64,000 nucleotides of DNA from a bacterium (GCA_026417415.1 JAOADG010000008.1:186001-250000); one strand, 5' to 3'. Counted from the stretch's first letter, positions 17,996 through 27,139 are shown. Notes: a model not told the origin generated them from the sequence alone. Numbers and translations are program-made.

Positions 17996-20578
17996 ATGCA
18001 ATCAAACGGTAGACACACATTAGTCACTTTTAACGTCTTACCTCAATTGCCAAGTGCTCTTGCGAATCTACATAAGCTTGCATTCAATTTGCGATGGTGT
18101 TGGGATCATAACACCATTGATCTGTTTCGTAGATTGGATAGAAATTTATGGGATGAAACGGGTCGTAATCCCGTACGTCTATTGGGTCAAATTTCGCAAG
18201 CAAAGTTAAATGATGCTGCTTCTGACGAAGGGTACTTACTATTTTATGAACGTACGGTCGAATCATTACAAAGTTATTTAAGACAGCAATCATGGTATGA
18301 TAAACGTTATGGAAAAACAGAAAAACCATTGTTTGCATATTTTTCTGCCGAGTTTGGGATAACCGAATCCCTTCCTATTTATTCTGGCGGTTTGGGAATA
18401 CTTGCTGGGGATCATCTTAAAAGCGCATCTGATATGGGAGTCCCTATTGTGGGGGTGGGACTATTGTATCAACAAGGTTATTTTAAGCAATATCTTAATC
18501 CAGATGGTTGGCAACAGGAAACCTACCCAAACAATGATTTTTATCAACTACCATTAACTCCCCTGTATGAAGAAAATGATTCTAAACGTTGGTTGAAAGT
18601 TGAACTTGATTTTCCCGGTCGTAAAGTATATGCCCGAATTATCAAAGTTGATATAGGAAAAGTCAGTTTGTATTTGCTGGATACCAATATCCCTGAAAAC
18701 AGCGATGAAGATAGACGAATTACGGATCAACTGTATGGGGGAGATAATGAAATGCGAATCAAACAAGAAATTGTTCTTGGGATGGGGGGGTTAAGAGCAT
18801 TGACCAAATTAGGGATTAACCCTGAAGTTTGCCATATGAACGAGGGGCATAGTGGTTTCTTAGCAATTGAGAAAATGTTGATGTATAGAAGACAAGGATT
18901 TACTTTTGAAGAGTCAAAAGAAGCCGTTCGTTATAGTTGTGTATTTACCACCCACACTCCCGTTGCAGCAGGAATTGATCAATTTCCAGAAGAATTAATA
19001 GATCGTTATTTTTCGCATTTATATGACCAATTGGGAATTTCAAGACAAGAGTTTTTATCGTTAGGTCGCTGTAGCGGTTCTCAAAGTGGTCCTTTTAATA
19101 TGGCTTACTTTTGTTTAAATATGTCTTCCCGTGCGAATGGGGTAAGCCGTTTACATGGTGAAGTGTCCCGTAAAATGTTTCATATAAACTGGCCTGAAAT
19201 TCCTGTAAGTGAAGTGCCAATAGGTTACGTAACCAACGGGGTTCACGCTCCCACGTGGATTAGTCGTGACATGAGAGAGCTTTTTGATCGATACTTGGGA
19301 AGTGATTGGTTAACCAAACAAACGGATCGTGAAACATGGACTGCTGTAAACGACATCCCGGATGAAGAGCTTTGGCGTACACACGAACGTAGAAGAGAAA
19401 GGTTGGTGGCATACACAAGAAGAAGAGTGCGAATGCAGATGGAAAATAGGGGAGCAACTAAAAGCGAAATTGAGACCGCAAGGGAACTCTTAGATGGAAG
19501 CACGCTTACGATTGGTTTTGCAAGACGTTTTGCCACATATAAAAGAGGGGATCTAATTTTACATGATGTGAATCGATTAAAGAAAATTATCTTAAATAAA
19601 GAAAAGCCAGTTCAATTTATTTTTGCAGGAAAAGCACACCCCCGCGATGTTGAAGGAAAAGAAATTATCAAACGCATCAACCATTTTATACGAGATGAAG
19701 AAATCAGGAGAAGGTTTGTATTTATTGAAGATTATGATATGGGAGTAGCAAGATATTTGGTACAGGGAGTGGATGTTTGGTTAAACAACCCCAGAAGACC
19801 CCACGAAGCGTCTGGAACCAGTGGTATGAAAGTTATCTTTAATGGAGGATTAAATTTATCCATATTAGATGGATGGTGGTACGAAGCATATCACCCAGAA
19901 ACAGGATGGGCAATTGGTAAAGCAGAAGATTACGACGATTTCCAATATCAAGATTATGTTGAATCAAGCGCGTTGTATGATGTATTAGAAAAAGAAATTA
20001 TCCCACTCTTTTATCAACGAACTTACGACGGTTTACCTCGAGGGTGGATACAAAAAATGAAAAACTCGATGATGCAATTGGGCGAACGTTTCAACACTAA
20101 CCGTATGGTGAAACAGTATGTAGAAGAGTATTATCAACCGACACACGAATTGATCACCAGTTTATCAGCAAATAATTGGAAGCGGTTGAAAGAATTAACC
20201 GAATGGAAAGCAAAAGTACGTAAAGCATGGAATGGTGTGTCTATTTTAGAATTTTATACTTCAAATGTTTCCAATCTTACTGTTTCTAGTGTTGTAACCG
20301 TAAGTGCAAAGATTCATACCAACGGATTAAAACCGCAAGATATAGCTTCAGAAGTGTTTTTTGGGAGTATTGACACCAATGGGAAGCTTCTCCAAGGGGA
20401 AGCTCACCGAATGAATTTGGAGAAAAAAATCGAAGAAAACATCTACTTATATAAAATTGATTTGGTCTGTAAAGAGAGTGGACGGCATGGAATTGCTGTA
20501 AGAGTTCGTCCAGATCATTCTAGCATGCCACATCGACACGATACGGGATTGATTCGATGGGCAACTAAACCCTCTTAG
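17996..20578 (+). CDS. glgP: Alpha-glucan (glycogen) phosphorylase, GT35
   Basis: 860 residues. The N-terminal 110 residues are the DUF3417 domain that precedes this phosphorylase subgroup. The catalytic part has YFSAEFGITESLPIYSGG, CHMNEGHSGFLA, TTHTPVAAGIDQFP and the PLP-lysine segment EASGTSGMK followed by NGGLNLSILDG. It releases glucose 1-phosphate from alpha-1,4-glucans. The last 120 residues after EYYQP form a beta-rich extension seen in this branch. The ORF ends inside the convergent ruvC by 14 bp. Confidence 0.93.
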   Translation: MQSNGRHTLVTFNVLPQLPSALANLHKLAFNLRWCWDHNTIDLFRRLDRNLWDETGRNPVRLLGQISQAKLNDAASDEGYLLFYERTVESLQSYLRQQSWYDKRYGKTEKPLFAYFSAEFGITESLPIYSGGLGILAGDHLKSASDMGVPIVGVGLLYQQGYFKQYLNPDGWQQETYPNNDFYQLPLTPLYEENDSKRWLKVELDFPGRKVYARIIKVDIGKVSLYLLDTNIPENSDEDRRITDQLYGGDNEMRIKQEIVLGMGGLRALTKLGINPEVCHMNEGHSGFLAIEKMLMYRRQGFTFEESKEAVRYSCVFTTHTPVAAGIDQFPEELIDRYFSHLYDQLGISRQEFLSLGRCSGSQSGPFNMAYFCLNMSSRANGVSRLHGEVSRKMFHINWPEIPVSEVPIGYVTNGVHAPTWISRDMRELFDRYLGSDWLTKQTDRETWTAVNDIPDEELWRTHERRRERLVAYTRRRVRMQMENRGATKSEIETARELLDGSTLTIGFARRFATYKRGDLILHDVNRLKKIILNKEKPVQFIFAGKAHPRDVEGKEIIKRINHFIRDEEIRRRFVFIEDYDMGVARYLVQGVDVWLNNPRRPHEASGTSGMKVIFNGGLNLSILDGWWYEAYHPETGWAIGKAEDYDDFQYQDYVESSALYDVLEKEIIPLFYQRTYDGLPRGWIQKMKNSMMQLGERFNTNRMVKQYVEEYYQPTHELITSLSANNWKRLKELTEWKAKVRKAWNGVSILEFYTSNVSNLTVSSVVTVSAKIHTNGLKPQDIASEVFFGSIDTNGKLLQGEAHRMNLEKKIEENIYLYKIDLVCKESGRHGIAVRVRPDHSSMPHRHDTGLIRWATKPS

Positions 20579-21056
20579 CACTGGGATCTAAACGACAACG
20601 AAGGGAGTGACAATAAGCCACTGCTAAGGCATCAGTAGCATCATTTGAAAGTGTAATTGCTTCTGAAACTTGAAGCAAACGCTTTACCATAAAAGCGACT
20701 TGCTGTTTCGTTGCACTACCGGTACCGACTACAGAACGTTTTACTTCTTTAGGTGAATAGGAAAAAACTGGAATCCCCTTTTGTGCAATGGTTAAGAGAA
20801 GAGCACCTCGGGCTTGGCCCAAGGTCAATGCCGATTGCGCATTTTCACCAAAAAAGGGTTCTTCAATTGCTGAAGCGGATGGGTGATACTGATCCAAAAC
20901 TTTGTTCAGTTGTTCAGAAAGTTTCACTAAACGTACAGAAAATTCATCCTGTGTACTGGTTCTAATTGCACCAGCTGCAATAAATTTAGCACCTCGTAGA
21001 GTGAATTCAACAATTGCCCACCCAGTTACAGCAGTACCCGGATCTATCCCTAACAA
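20565..21056 (-). CDS. ruvC: Crossover junction endodeoxyribonuclease RuvC
   Basis: RuvC cuts Holliday junctions. The protein begins LGIDPGTAVTGWAIVE with the first catalytic Asp, continues with AIEEPFFGENAQSALTLGQARGA (second acidic residue) and ends with SNDATDALAVAYCH (final acidic pair). I start it at TTG 21056: GGAAGG lies 7 nt upstream, the protein is then 163 residues as is usual, and an intrinsic terminator occupies 21076-21100. A longer in-frame ATG at 21221 would place the terminator inside the gene and overlap yebC by 53 bp. Confidence 0.88.
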   Translation of the reverse strand: MLGIDPGTAVTGWAIVEFTLRGAKFIAAGAIRTSTQDEFSVRLVKLSEQLNKVLDQYHPSASAIEEPFFGENAQSALTLGQARGALLLTIAQKGIPVFSYSPKEVKRSVVGTGSATKQQVAFMVKRLLQVSEAITLSNDATDALAVAYCHSLRCRLDPSAKRV

Positions 21057-21075
21057 TAACGTTCCTTCCGGTAGT

Positions 21076-21100
21076 AAAAAACCACTGCTTTCTGCAGTGG
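21076..21100 (-). terminator. Intrinsic terminator after yebC
   Basis: On the minus strand a perfect 7-bp stem CCACTGC/GCAGTGG (21094-21100 with 21082-21088, 5-nt loop) is followed by six T residues. It lies between the yebC stop (21169) and the RuvC start. Confidence 0.75.
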
Positions 21101-21168
21101 CATTTTGATTTGCAAGAAGTGGACCGTAGAGTGTATGTTTCCGTAAAGAAGATTTTCCTGAAATGGTA

Positions 21169-21900
21169 TTATTCCTCGTCGGGTAAATTAATATCTGCGT
21201 TGGTCCAAACTTTTTGGACATCGTCGTGTTCTTCCAACGCTTCCAATAACCCCAATACCGATTTTGCTGTGGATCCCTCCACAGTTATCAGAGTATCCGG
21301 AATTCTTTGGATATCTGCAGAAGAAAATTTCAGCCCCGCCTTTTCAAATGCTGAAACCACCGTCTCTAAATCCGAAGGTTCAGTTCGAACTTCAATTATC
21401 CCCTCTTGATTGATTACATCTTCAGCTCCAGCTTCAATGGCGATTTCCATAATTTTATCTTCCTCGCCACTTTCGAATGTGATCACCCCTTTTCGTTTAA
21501 ACATCCAAGAAACAGCACCACTTTCAGCAAGATTACCATTCCGCTTCGAAAAAATATGTCTAATTTCACTAACCGTACGATTTTTATTATCTGTTAAAGC
21601 TTCTACCAGCACTGCGGTTCCACCGGGGGCATAACCCTCATAAATGATCTCTTCATAATGAACCCCCTCTAATTCCCCTGCACCTTTTTTAATCGCACGA
21701 AGAATATTTTCTTGTGGCATATTGACTGCTTTAGCATCTTCAATCGCACGGCGAAGACGTGGATTCCCATCTGGGTTACTTCCACCGTCCCGAGCGGCGA
21801 TGGTTAATTCGCGGATTACTCGAGTAAACAGTTTTCCGCGCTCTGCATCAAGTGCTGCCTTTTTTCGTTTAATTGTTGCCCATTTAGAATGACCTGACAT
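21169..21900 (-). CDS. YebC/PmpR family regulator (TACO1-type)
   Basis: 243 residues, full length. It opens MSGHSKWATIKRKKAALDAER, the strongly conserved family start, followed by GKLFTRVIRELTIAAR and GNPRLRRAIEDAKAVNMP. The family acts as a DNA-binding regulator or as a translation factor that relieves ribosome stalling; both have been reported for different members. Its position before ruvC is the common yebC-ruvC arrangement. A terminator follows it. Confidence 0.92.
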   Translation of the reverse strand: MSGHSKWATIKRKKAALDAERGKLFTRVIRELTIAARDGGSNPDGNPRLRRAIEDAKAVNMPQENILRAIKKGAGELEGVHYEEIIYEGYAPGGTAVLVEALTDNKNRTVSEIRHIFSKRNGNLAESGAVSWMFKRKGVITFESGEEDKIMEIAIEAGAEDVINQEGIIEVRTEPSDLETVVSAFEKAGLKFSSADIQRIPDTLITVEGSTAKSVLGLLEALEEHDDVQKVWTNADINLPDEE

Positions 21901-21915
21901 AAAAATCTCCTAATT

Positions 21916-22332
21916 TTATACAACCTTGTAGGTTCTATGTTTAGAAACCCAATTTTTCATATATTCAATGGCCTCTTGCGTATTCGTGCCGGGACCAAAC
22001 AGTTTACCAACCCCCAATGCTTCTAATGCTTTCATATCTTCTTCTGGGATAATTCCACCACCCGTCAATAACACATCGTTTAACCCCTTTTCTTTCATTA
22101 GTTTCAGCACTGCTGGAAAAAGTGTCATATGTGCACCTGATAAAATAGATAAAGCAACAATATCCACATCTTCCTGAATCGCAGCATTGACTATCATTTC
22201 AGGGGTTTGACGAAGCCCAGTATAAATTACTTCCATTCCCGCATCACGACAAGCCGCTGCCATTACTTTTGCTCCCCTATCGTGTCCGTCAAGTCCGGGT
22301 TTTGCGATTAGAATACGAATTTTTCGTTCCAT
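21916..22332 (-). CDS. B12-binding small subunit of acyl-CoA mutase
   Basis: 138 residues comprising only the cobalamin-binding flavodoxin-like domain. The base-off B12 motif DxHxxG is D15-H17-G20 in GLDGHDRG; H17 would be the lower cobalt ligand. SILSGAHM and LLTGGGIIP are the other two nucleotide-loop contacts. It lies 29 bp downstream of the large subunit gene and should form a heteromer with it. The separate small subunit is the architecture of isobutyryl-CoA mutase and of archaeal-type methylmalonyl-CoA mutase. Confidence 0.93.
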   Translation of the reverse strand: MERKIRILIAKPGLDGHDRGAKVMAAACRDAGMEVIYTGLRQTPEMIVNAAIQEDVDIVALSILSGAHMTLFPAVLKLMKEKGLNDVLLTGGGIIPEEDMKALEALGVGKLFGPGTNTQEAIEYMKNWVSKHRTYKVV

Positions 22333-22361
22333 ACTTCACCTAAAGAATAAAATGAACAAAC

Positions 22362-24113
22362 TTAAAATACGGAATCTTCAATATACTCCCCATAAACCGA
22401 TTTCATTACATTCATCATTTCACCTAAAGTGACCATTGCATGTGCGCATTCAAGAACTGGATACATCACGTTTGTGTTGTTTTCACAGGATTCTTTCAAC
22501 TGAGCTAAACATTGTTCAACTTTACGATTATCTCGTTCACTGCGTAATTTTTTTAAGATCTCTTTTTGTCTAAGTTCGGCTTCTTCTGTGATTTTAAGAA
22601 TTGGGATATCTATTTTTTCATCAGGATCAACGTAATCATTGACTCCCACAATGATACGATCCTTTCTATCTAATTCTTGTTGATGCAAATATGCAGCTTG
22701 GGCAATTTCACGCTGGAAAAAGCCACTTTCTATACCAGCGATGACTCCCGGTAAAAAGCCACGATTTCCACCCAATTCTTTTATCTTGCGGAAATACTCA
22801 TATGCTTCTGCTTCAATTTTATCGGTCAATTGTTCAACGTACCAACTTCCACCCAAGGGATCAATCGTATGTGCAACTCCTATTTCATGCGCAATAATTT
22901 GTTGAGTACGTAAGGCGATTGTAACTGCTTTTTCTGATGGGAGCGCTAACGTCTCGTCCATTGAATTAGTGTGTAGCGATTGAGTACCCCCTAACACAGC
23001 AGCAAGTGCTTCAAATGCTGTGCGCACGATGTTATTTTCGGGTTGTTGAGCTGTTAAACTACATCCAGCAGTTTGCGTATGAAAACGTAGCATCCAAGAA
23101 CGCTCTTTTTTTGCGTGGTATTCTTCTCGCATGATTCGTGCATAAATTCGTCTTGCCGCTCTAAACTTAGCGATTTCTTCAAAAAAATCAATATGACTAT
23201 TGAAAAAATGGGATAAACGAGGTGCAAAATCATCAATATCTAAACCACGATCTAAAGCGGCTTCAATATAAGCGAAACCATCGGCTAAAGTGAACGCCAA
23301 TTCTTGTGCTGCAGTTGATCCCGCTTCGCGGATATGGTATCCACTTATTGAAATACTATTCCACTTTGGCATCTCTTTAGTGGCAAATTCAATGGTATCA
23401 ACCACCAATTTGATTGAAGGACGAACAGGAAAAATGAATTCTTTCTGAGCAATAAACTCTTTAAGGATATCGTTTTGTAAAGTTCCACCCATTTGGGAAC
23501 GGTGAGTCCCCTTTTTCTCACCCGCAGCAATATAAAAAGCCCATAAAATAAAAGAGGGACTATTAATCGTCATTGAAGTGGTGACATTTCCTTGGTCAAT
23601 CCCATGCATTAATACTTCCATATCGCGTAAAGAGCTGACAGCGACACCACATTTACCCACTTCACCTGTTGACCACGGGTCGTCACTATCTCGTCCCATC
23701 AAAGTAGGTAAATCAAATGCTACAGATAAACCCGTTTGCCCATTTTGAAGTAAGTAATGATAACGTTCATTCGTTTCTTCAGGTGTACCAAAACCTGAAA
23801 ATTGTCGCATGGTCCACAACTTTCCACGGTACATATTGGGGTGAATCCCACGCGTATAGGGATATTGACCGGGAAAACCAATTTTTTCAAGAAAATGTTT
23901 TGGTGGTGTCTCAGGTAACCCCAAAATATCAATCGGTGAGGAGGATACAGAATAGTAATACCCACCACGATCTTTTGATTTTTTTAAATCATCTTCCCAT
24001 TTTTGTTTTGCTTTCTGATACTTTTCTATTTCGTGAAGATGATTTTGGTCTTCGTCACGTATAGATTGTGGTACAGCACTGGAATCAATTGGATTCACTT
24101 TCATTTCCGACAT
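22362..24113 (-). CDS. Acyl-CoA mutase large subunit (methylmalonyl-CoA mutase family; isobutyryl-CoA mutase-like residues)
   Basis: 583-residue TIM-barrel subunit of a coenzyme B12-dependent carbon-skeleton mutase. Catalytic Y259-H260 in ISGYHIREAG correspond to Y243-H244 of Propionibacterium methylmalonyl-CoA mutase. With the same 16-residue offset, Y89 becomes F105 (WTMRQFSGFG) and R207 becomes Q223 (EFIAQKEFIFP). These two are the substrate-pocket residues; Phe and Gln are the isobutyryl-CoA mutase pair. A132 stands where 2-hydroxyisobutyryl-CoA mutase has Asp. By homology it will be labelled methylmalonyl-CoA mutase, but I infer a preference for an unbranched/branched C4-C5 acyl-CoA. It overlaps the MeaB gene by 29 bp. 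Confidence 0.9.
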   Translation of the reverse strand: MSEMKVNPIDSSAVPQSIRDEDQNHLHEIEKYQKAKQKWEDDLKKSKDRGGYYYSVSSSPIDILGLPETPPKHFLEKIGFPGQYPYTRGIHPNMYRGKLWTMRQFSGFGTPEETNERYHYLLQNGQTGLSVAFDLPTLMGRDSDDPWSTGEVGKCGVAVSSLRDMEVLMHGIDQGNVTTSMTINSPSFILWAFYIAAGEKKGTHRSQMGGTLQNDILKEFIAQKEFIFPVRPSIKLVVDTIEFATKEMPKWNSISISGYHIREAGSTAAQELAFTLADGFAYIEAALDRGLDIDDFAPRLSHFFNSHIDFFEEIAKFRAARRIYARIMREEYHAKKERSWMLRFHTQTAGCSLTAQQPENNIVRTAFEALAAVLGGTQSLHTNSMDETLALPSEKAVTIALRTQQIIAHEIGVAHTIDPLGGSWYVEQLTDKIEAEAYEYFRKIKELGGNRGFLPGVIAGIESGFFQREIAQAAYLHQQELDRKDRIIVGVNDYVDPDEKIDIPILKITEEAELRQKEILKKLRSERDNRKVEQCLAQLKESCENNTNVMYPVLECAHAMVTLGEMMNVMKSVYGEYIEDSVF

Positions 24114-25035
24114 AAAAAGACCCTCGAAAATCTTGATAAATCTCTTCTAAAATATGCTGAGGTTGACGGCGTTCTTGAATTGCTTGAAGCAACTTAATTT
24201 CACGTGTTTTATTCCACAACTCTCGTTCAACCTTTTCTGTTACCATCTGTTTTATTCTACGGACTAAACGTTGTTGCCTTCGTTGTTCTAAAGCTCCTGT
24301 CTGAATTAAAAAAGAATGATGTGCATTCAATTGATGAATTAAACGATCAATCCCTCTATTTTCTGTAGCAACAGTATTGATGATAGGTGGAGTCCATTCA
24401 CCCCATTCTTTTAAATGGATAGCACTTTTCAATTGTTGAGTCGCCTTTTCAGAAAAGGGATCATCCGATTTATTCATTACAAACAAATCTCCAATTTCCA
24501 TCAGTCCAGCTTTCATTCCTTGGATAACGTCACCGGATTGTGGAACAATAACCACAACTGTTGTATCTGCACATTGAGCGATTTCCAATTCAGATTGACC
24601 TACACCAACCGTTTCTAATAGGATAACATCAAACCCATAAAGATCAAATAGATCTGCTGCGGCGTCAGCATACTCTGCCAAACCGCCCATCGCACCGCGG
24701 GAAGCCATACTTCGGATAAAAATATTTTCATCAGCTCCCAATTGTTGCATCCGAATTCGATCACCAAGTAAAGCGCCCCCTGAAAATGGTGAAGAGGGGT
24801 CCACTGCAATAATTCCAACACGGACGCCCTCTTCTCGGTAGTGTTTAGCCATCATTGTTACTAATGATGACTTTCCTGCGCCCGGTGGACCTGTCACTCC
24901 TATTCTGTAAGCCCTGCCAAGGTTTTGATAATTTTGGTTGATCATATCCAACACTGTTGGATCACCATATTCCAATTTGGTCAAGGTTTTTGCAAATTGA
25001 AGGACATCAAATGGTACGTTAGAAGTAAAACTCAT
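24085..25035 (-). CDS. meaB: Methylmalonyl-CoA mutase-associated G-protein chaperone MeaB/ArgK
   Basis: 316 residues. The P-loop is VTGPPGAGKSSLV, with a G3 segment IILLETVGVGQSE and G4 MNKSDD. MeaB-type GTPases load and protect the adenosylcobalamin of a mutase. The 3' end overlaps the mutase large subunit by 29 bp, which fixes its client. Its ATG lies 4 nt after the upstream Crp-type regulator. IcmF-type fusion is not seen: the chaperone is separate. Confidence 0.93.
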   Translation of the reverse strand: MSFTSNVPFDVLQFAKTLTKLEYGDPTVLDMINQNYQNLGRAYRIGVTGPPGAGKSSLVTMMAKHYREEGVRVGIIAVDPSSPFSGGALLGDRIRMQQLGADENIFIRSMASRGAMGGLAEYADAAADLFDLYGFDVILLETVGVGQSELEIAQCADTTVVVIVPQSGDVIQGMKAGLMEIGDLFVMNKSDDPFSEKATQQLKSAIHLKEWGEWTPPIINTVATENRGIDRLIHQLNAHHSFLIQTGALEQRRQQRLVRRIKQMVTEKVERELWNKTREIKLLQAIQERRQPQHILEEIYQDFRGSFYVGNESESN

Positions 25036-25038
25036 CGT

Positions 25039-25716
25039 TTAGCGTGCTCGTCTTTTAAATTCTTCAAAATTTGTAAAAATTAATGTATCCCCATCGCGTT
25101 GAATTAGTCCTTCTTCTTCAAACTTGGTTAGTAATCTAGATACTGTTTCTCGGCTTGTTCCAGCTAAATTGGCAATATCACGTTGTAAAGGTAAATTATG
25201 AATTTGCATTTTATTTTCTTTGATAACACCAATATCTTCTGCCATCCGAATCAAAGTGTTTGCTACTTTTCCCCTTGCGTCTTTTAAGGTTAAAGATTTG
25301 ATTTGAGCATCTGCTTTTCGAATACGACTAGCAAGTTCCTTCAATAATTCTATAGCGATACTTGAGTGTTTGTTTAAAATCTCTAAAAATGAATTGCGAT
25401 TAAGGACCCATAGTTCCACATCTTCAATTGAGGTCACTGTAGCACTTCTTGCCAATCCATCAATGATTGAGAGTTCACCAAAAATATCCCCTTCACCAAG
25501 AATGGCAAAAATTGCTTCACCACCTTCATTGGATATACCGCTGACTTTTACGCGACCCTTTTCTATAATAAAAAGATTTTGTCCTAAATCTTCTTCAAAG
25601 ATAATCAAATTATTCTTTTTAAATCTCTTGGGAACCATTAGTTGCGCGATTTTTTCTAAATCACTATTGCTTAATCCCTGAAACAAAGGAACTTGGCGTA
25701 AGAGATCAACTTTCAT
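25039..25716 (-). CDS. Crp/Fnr family transcriptional regulator
   Basis: 225 residues: an N-terminal cyclic-nucleotide-binding beta barrel and a C-terminal winged helix. The barrel keeps the phosphate-binding cassette FGELSIIDGLARSATV with the Arg-Ser pair that holds cAMP in CRP. The recognition helix is in LAGTSRETVSRLLTKFEEEGLI. There is no cysteine at all, so an FNR-type iron-sulfur sensor is excluded. It is followed after 3 nt by meaB, so it leads the mutase unit and may regulate it; the ligand is not proven. Confidence 0.9.
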   Translation of the reverse strand: MKVDLLRQVPLFQGLSNSDLEKIAQLMVPKRFKKNNLIIFEEDLGQNLFIIEKGRVKVSGISNEGGEAIFAILGEGDIFGELSIIDGLARSATVTSIEDVELWVLNRNSFLEILNKHSSIAIELLKELASRIRKADAQIKSLTLKDARGKVANTLIRMAEDIGVIKENKMQIHNLPLQRDIANLAGTSRETVSRLLTKFEEEGLIQRDGDTLIFTNFEEFKRRAR

Positions 25717-25767
25717 AATTCTTTACTCCTATCAGAGATTTCCTCTTAAACGTGTACAAGAATGATT

Positions 25768-25971
25768 TCATAAAATAGTAGTACGTTGATTCAACACTTG
25801 GATTAAGATGTCAATCCTTTCATCTAACGGCAAGGATTGATTAATGACTAAACTTTTTCCATCTGGGCTGATGTATGCACCACCCCGAAAATCACCTGTT
25901 TGATGCTGAACCTTTTTAAATCTAGTTCTAGCGATCTCTAATAATTTTTCATATTCTTTCTTTTTTGACAT
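25768..25971 (-). CDS. Small hypothetical protein, coupled to manC
   Basis: 67 residues. The ATG follows the stop codon of the guanylyltransferase gene with no spacer, a sign of translational coupling. The N-terminal half is a basic amphipathic helix (KKKEYEKLLEIARTRFKKV), the second half reads like a short beta hairpin plus helix (GGAYISPDGKSLVINQSLPLDERIDILIQVL). No catalytic motif is visible and I do not recognise a named family. Coding character and position make it a real gene rather than a chance frame. Confidence 0.6.
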   Translation of the reverse strand: MSKKKEYEKLLEIARTRFKKVQHQTGDFRGGAYISPDGKSLVINQSLPLDERIDILIQVLNQRTTIL

Positions 25972-27042
25972 TTACAATAATTCTGTACGATTATTTTGCT
26001 CTAAAGCAGTAACCACATCGCGAATGGATTGTGCTTGATCTACATGACAAACTAAAACAGCATCCGGTGTTGTTACAACCACCACATTTTCTAATCCCAC
26101 GACTGCAGTAAATTGACCAGAAGATTGTACGTAACAATTTCTTGAATGTACAACTAATCCATCACCACATACTGCATTCCCGTTTCTATCTTCTTTAGCT
26201 AAACGTTTGACTTCTACCCAACTACCAACATCTGACCATCCGATATCTGCAGGGATAACCAAAACGTTTTTCGTGCGTTCCATAATGGCATAATCAAAAG
26301 AAATCGGTTTCGTGTTTTCATAAAGTGTTAACAGTAACTTTTCTTCCTCTTTTGTTCCTATTGATCGCATATACAGAAGTAAATCATGATGAAAAGAGGG
26401 AAGATGCTTTTGATATAACTCTAAGAGCAAATCCACACGTACAACAAAGATCCCTGCATTCCATAAAAAATCACCTGATTCAAGGAATTTTTTTGCCATT
26501 TCTAAATCGGGCTTTTCAGCAAATGTTTTTACTTCATAAGCATGAGAAGGGGCTTTGTTTGAAGAACGTTTGTATTGGATGTAACCATAACCTGTTTCAG
26601 GGCGTGTTGGTTGAATCCCAATGGTCACAATGAATTGACCTTGCTCAGCATAATTCATTGCCAAAGATAAAACATCACGAAAAGTTTCTTCATTTTCTAT
26701 CCGATGATCGGAAGGTAGAATAACTAAAATTCCTTTTGGATCTTCTCTAAATATTTTGGCTGCTGCTAAACCGATACAAGGTGCGGTATTTTTTCCATAC
26801 GGCTCGAGAATAAAATTCTCATTTTTAAAAAAATTTAAAACATTTTGAATAGGACCCATTAAATCCTGTGTGGTGACTATTCGTATCGCTTGCACCGGAA
26901 TAAGGGGTAATAATCGTTCTACCGTAGATTGAATTAATGGTTTTTCATCTACGATCACAAGCAGTTGTTTGGGTTTATTTTTTCTAGAAATCGGCCAAAA
27001 GCGTGTACCTACACCTCCAGCCATAATGATGCCAAAATTCAT
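25972..27042 (-). CDS. Mannose-1-phosphate guanylyltransferase
   Basis: 356 residues, a nucleotidyltransferase without the C-terminal isomerase domain. It makes GDP-mannose from mannose 1-phosphate and GTP for surface polysaccharides. Signature: IIMAGGVGTRFWPISR followed by KPKQLL, later VILPSDH and EKPDLEMAKKFLESGDFLWNAGIFV. The ATG at 27042 has GGAG upstream; the in-frame ATG at 27057 does not and would add five residues. No other nucleotide-sugar gene is next to it. Confidence 0.9.
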   Translation of the reverse strand: MNFGIIMAGGVGTRFWPISRKNKPKQLLVIVDEKPLIQSTVERLLPLIPVQAIRIVTTQDLMGPIQNVLNFFKNENFILEPYGKNTAPCIGLAAAKIFREDPKGILVILPSDHRIENEETFRDVLSLAMNYAEQGQFIVTIGIQPTRPETGYGYIQYKRSSNKAPSHAYEVKTFAEKPDLEMAKKFLESGDFLWNAGIFVVRVDLLLELYQKHLPSFHHDLLLYMRSIGTKEEEKLLLTLYENTKPISFDYAIMERTKNVLVIPADIGWSDVGSWVEVKRLAKEDRNGNAVCGDGLVVHSRNCYVQSSGQFTAVVGLENVVVVTTPDAVLVCHVDQAQSIRDVVTALEQNNRTELL

Positions 27043-27139
27043 TTTACTCCATTTCAATCAAACGTAGTTAATTGATAATAATGTGATCATTTGCACATTG
27101 CAAACTGTCTTTTCTTTTCAAGAATTTTGATAATCAATG

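Noticed and set aside
19243-19536. A 97-codon antisense frame within glycogen phosphorylase
   Set aside because: It lies wholly within a strongly conserved gene, has no start signal and no family character.
22362-24113. 2-hydroxyisobutyryl-CoA mutase
   Set aside because: The diagnostic Ile and Asp are absent: F105 and A132 stand at those positions.
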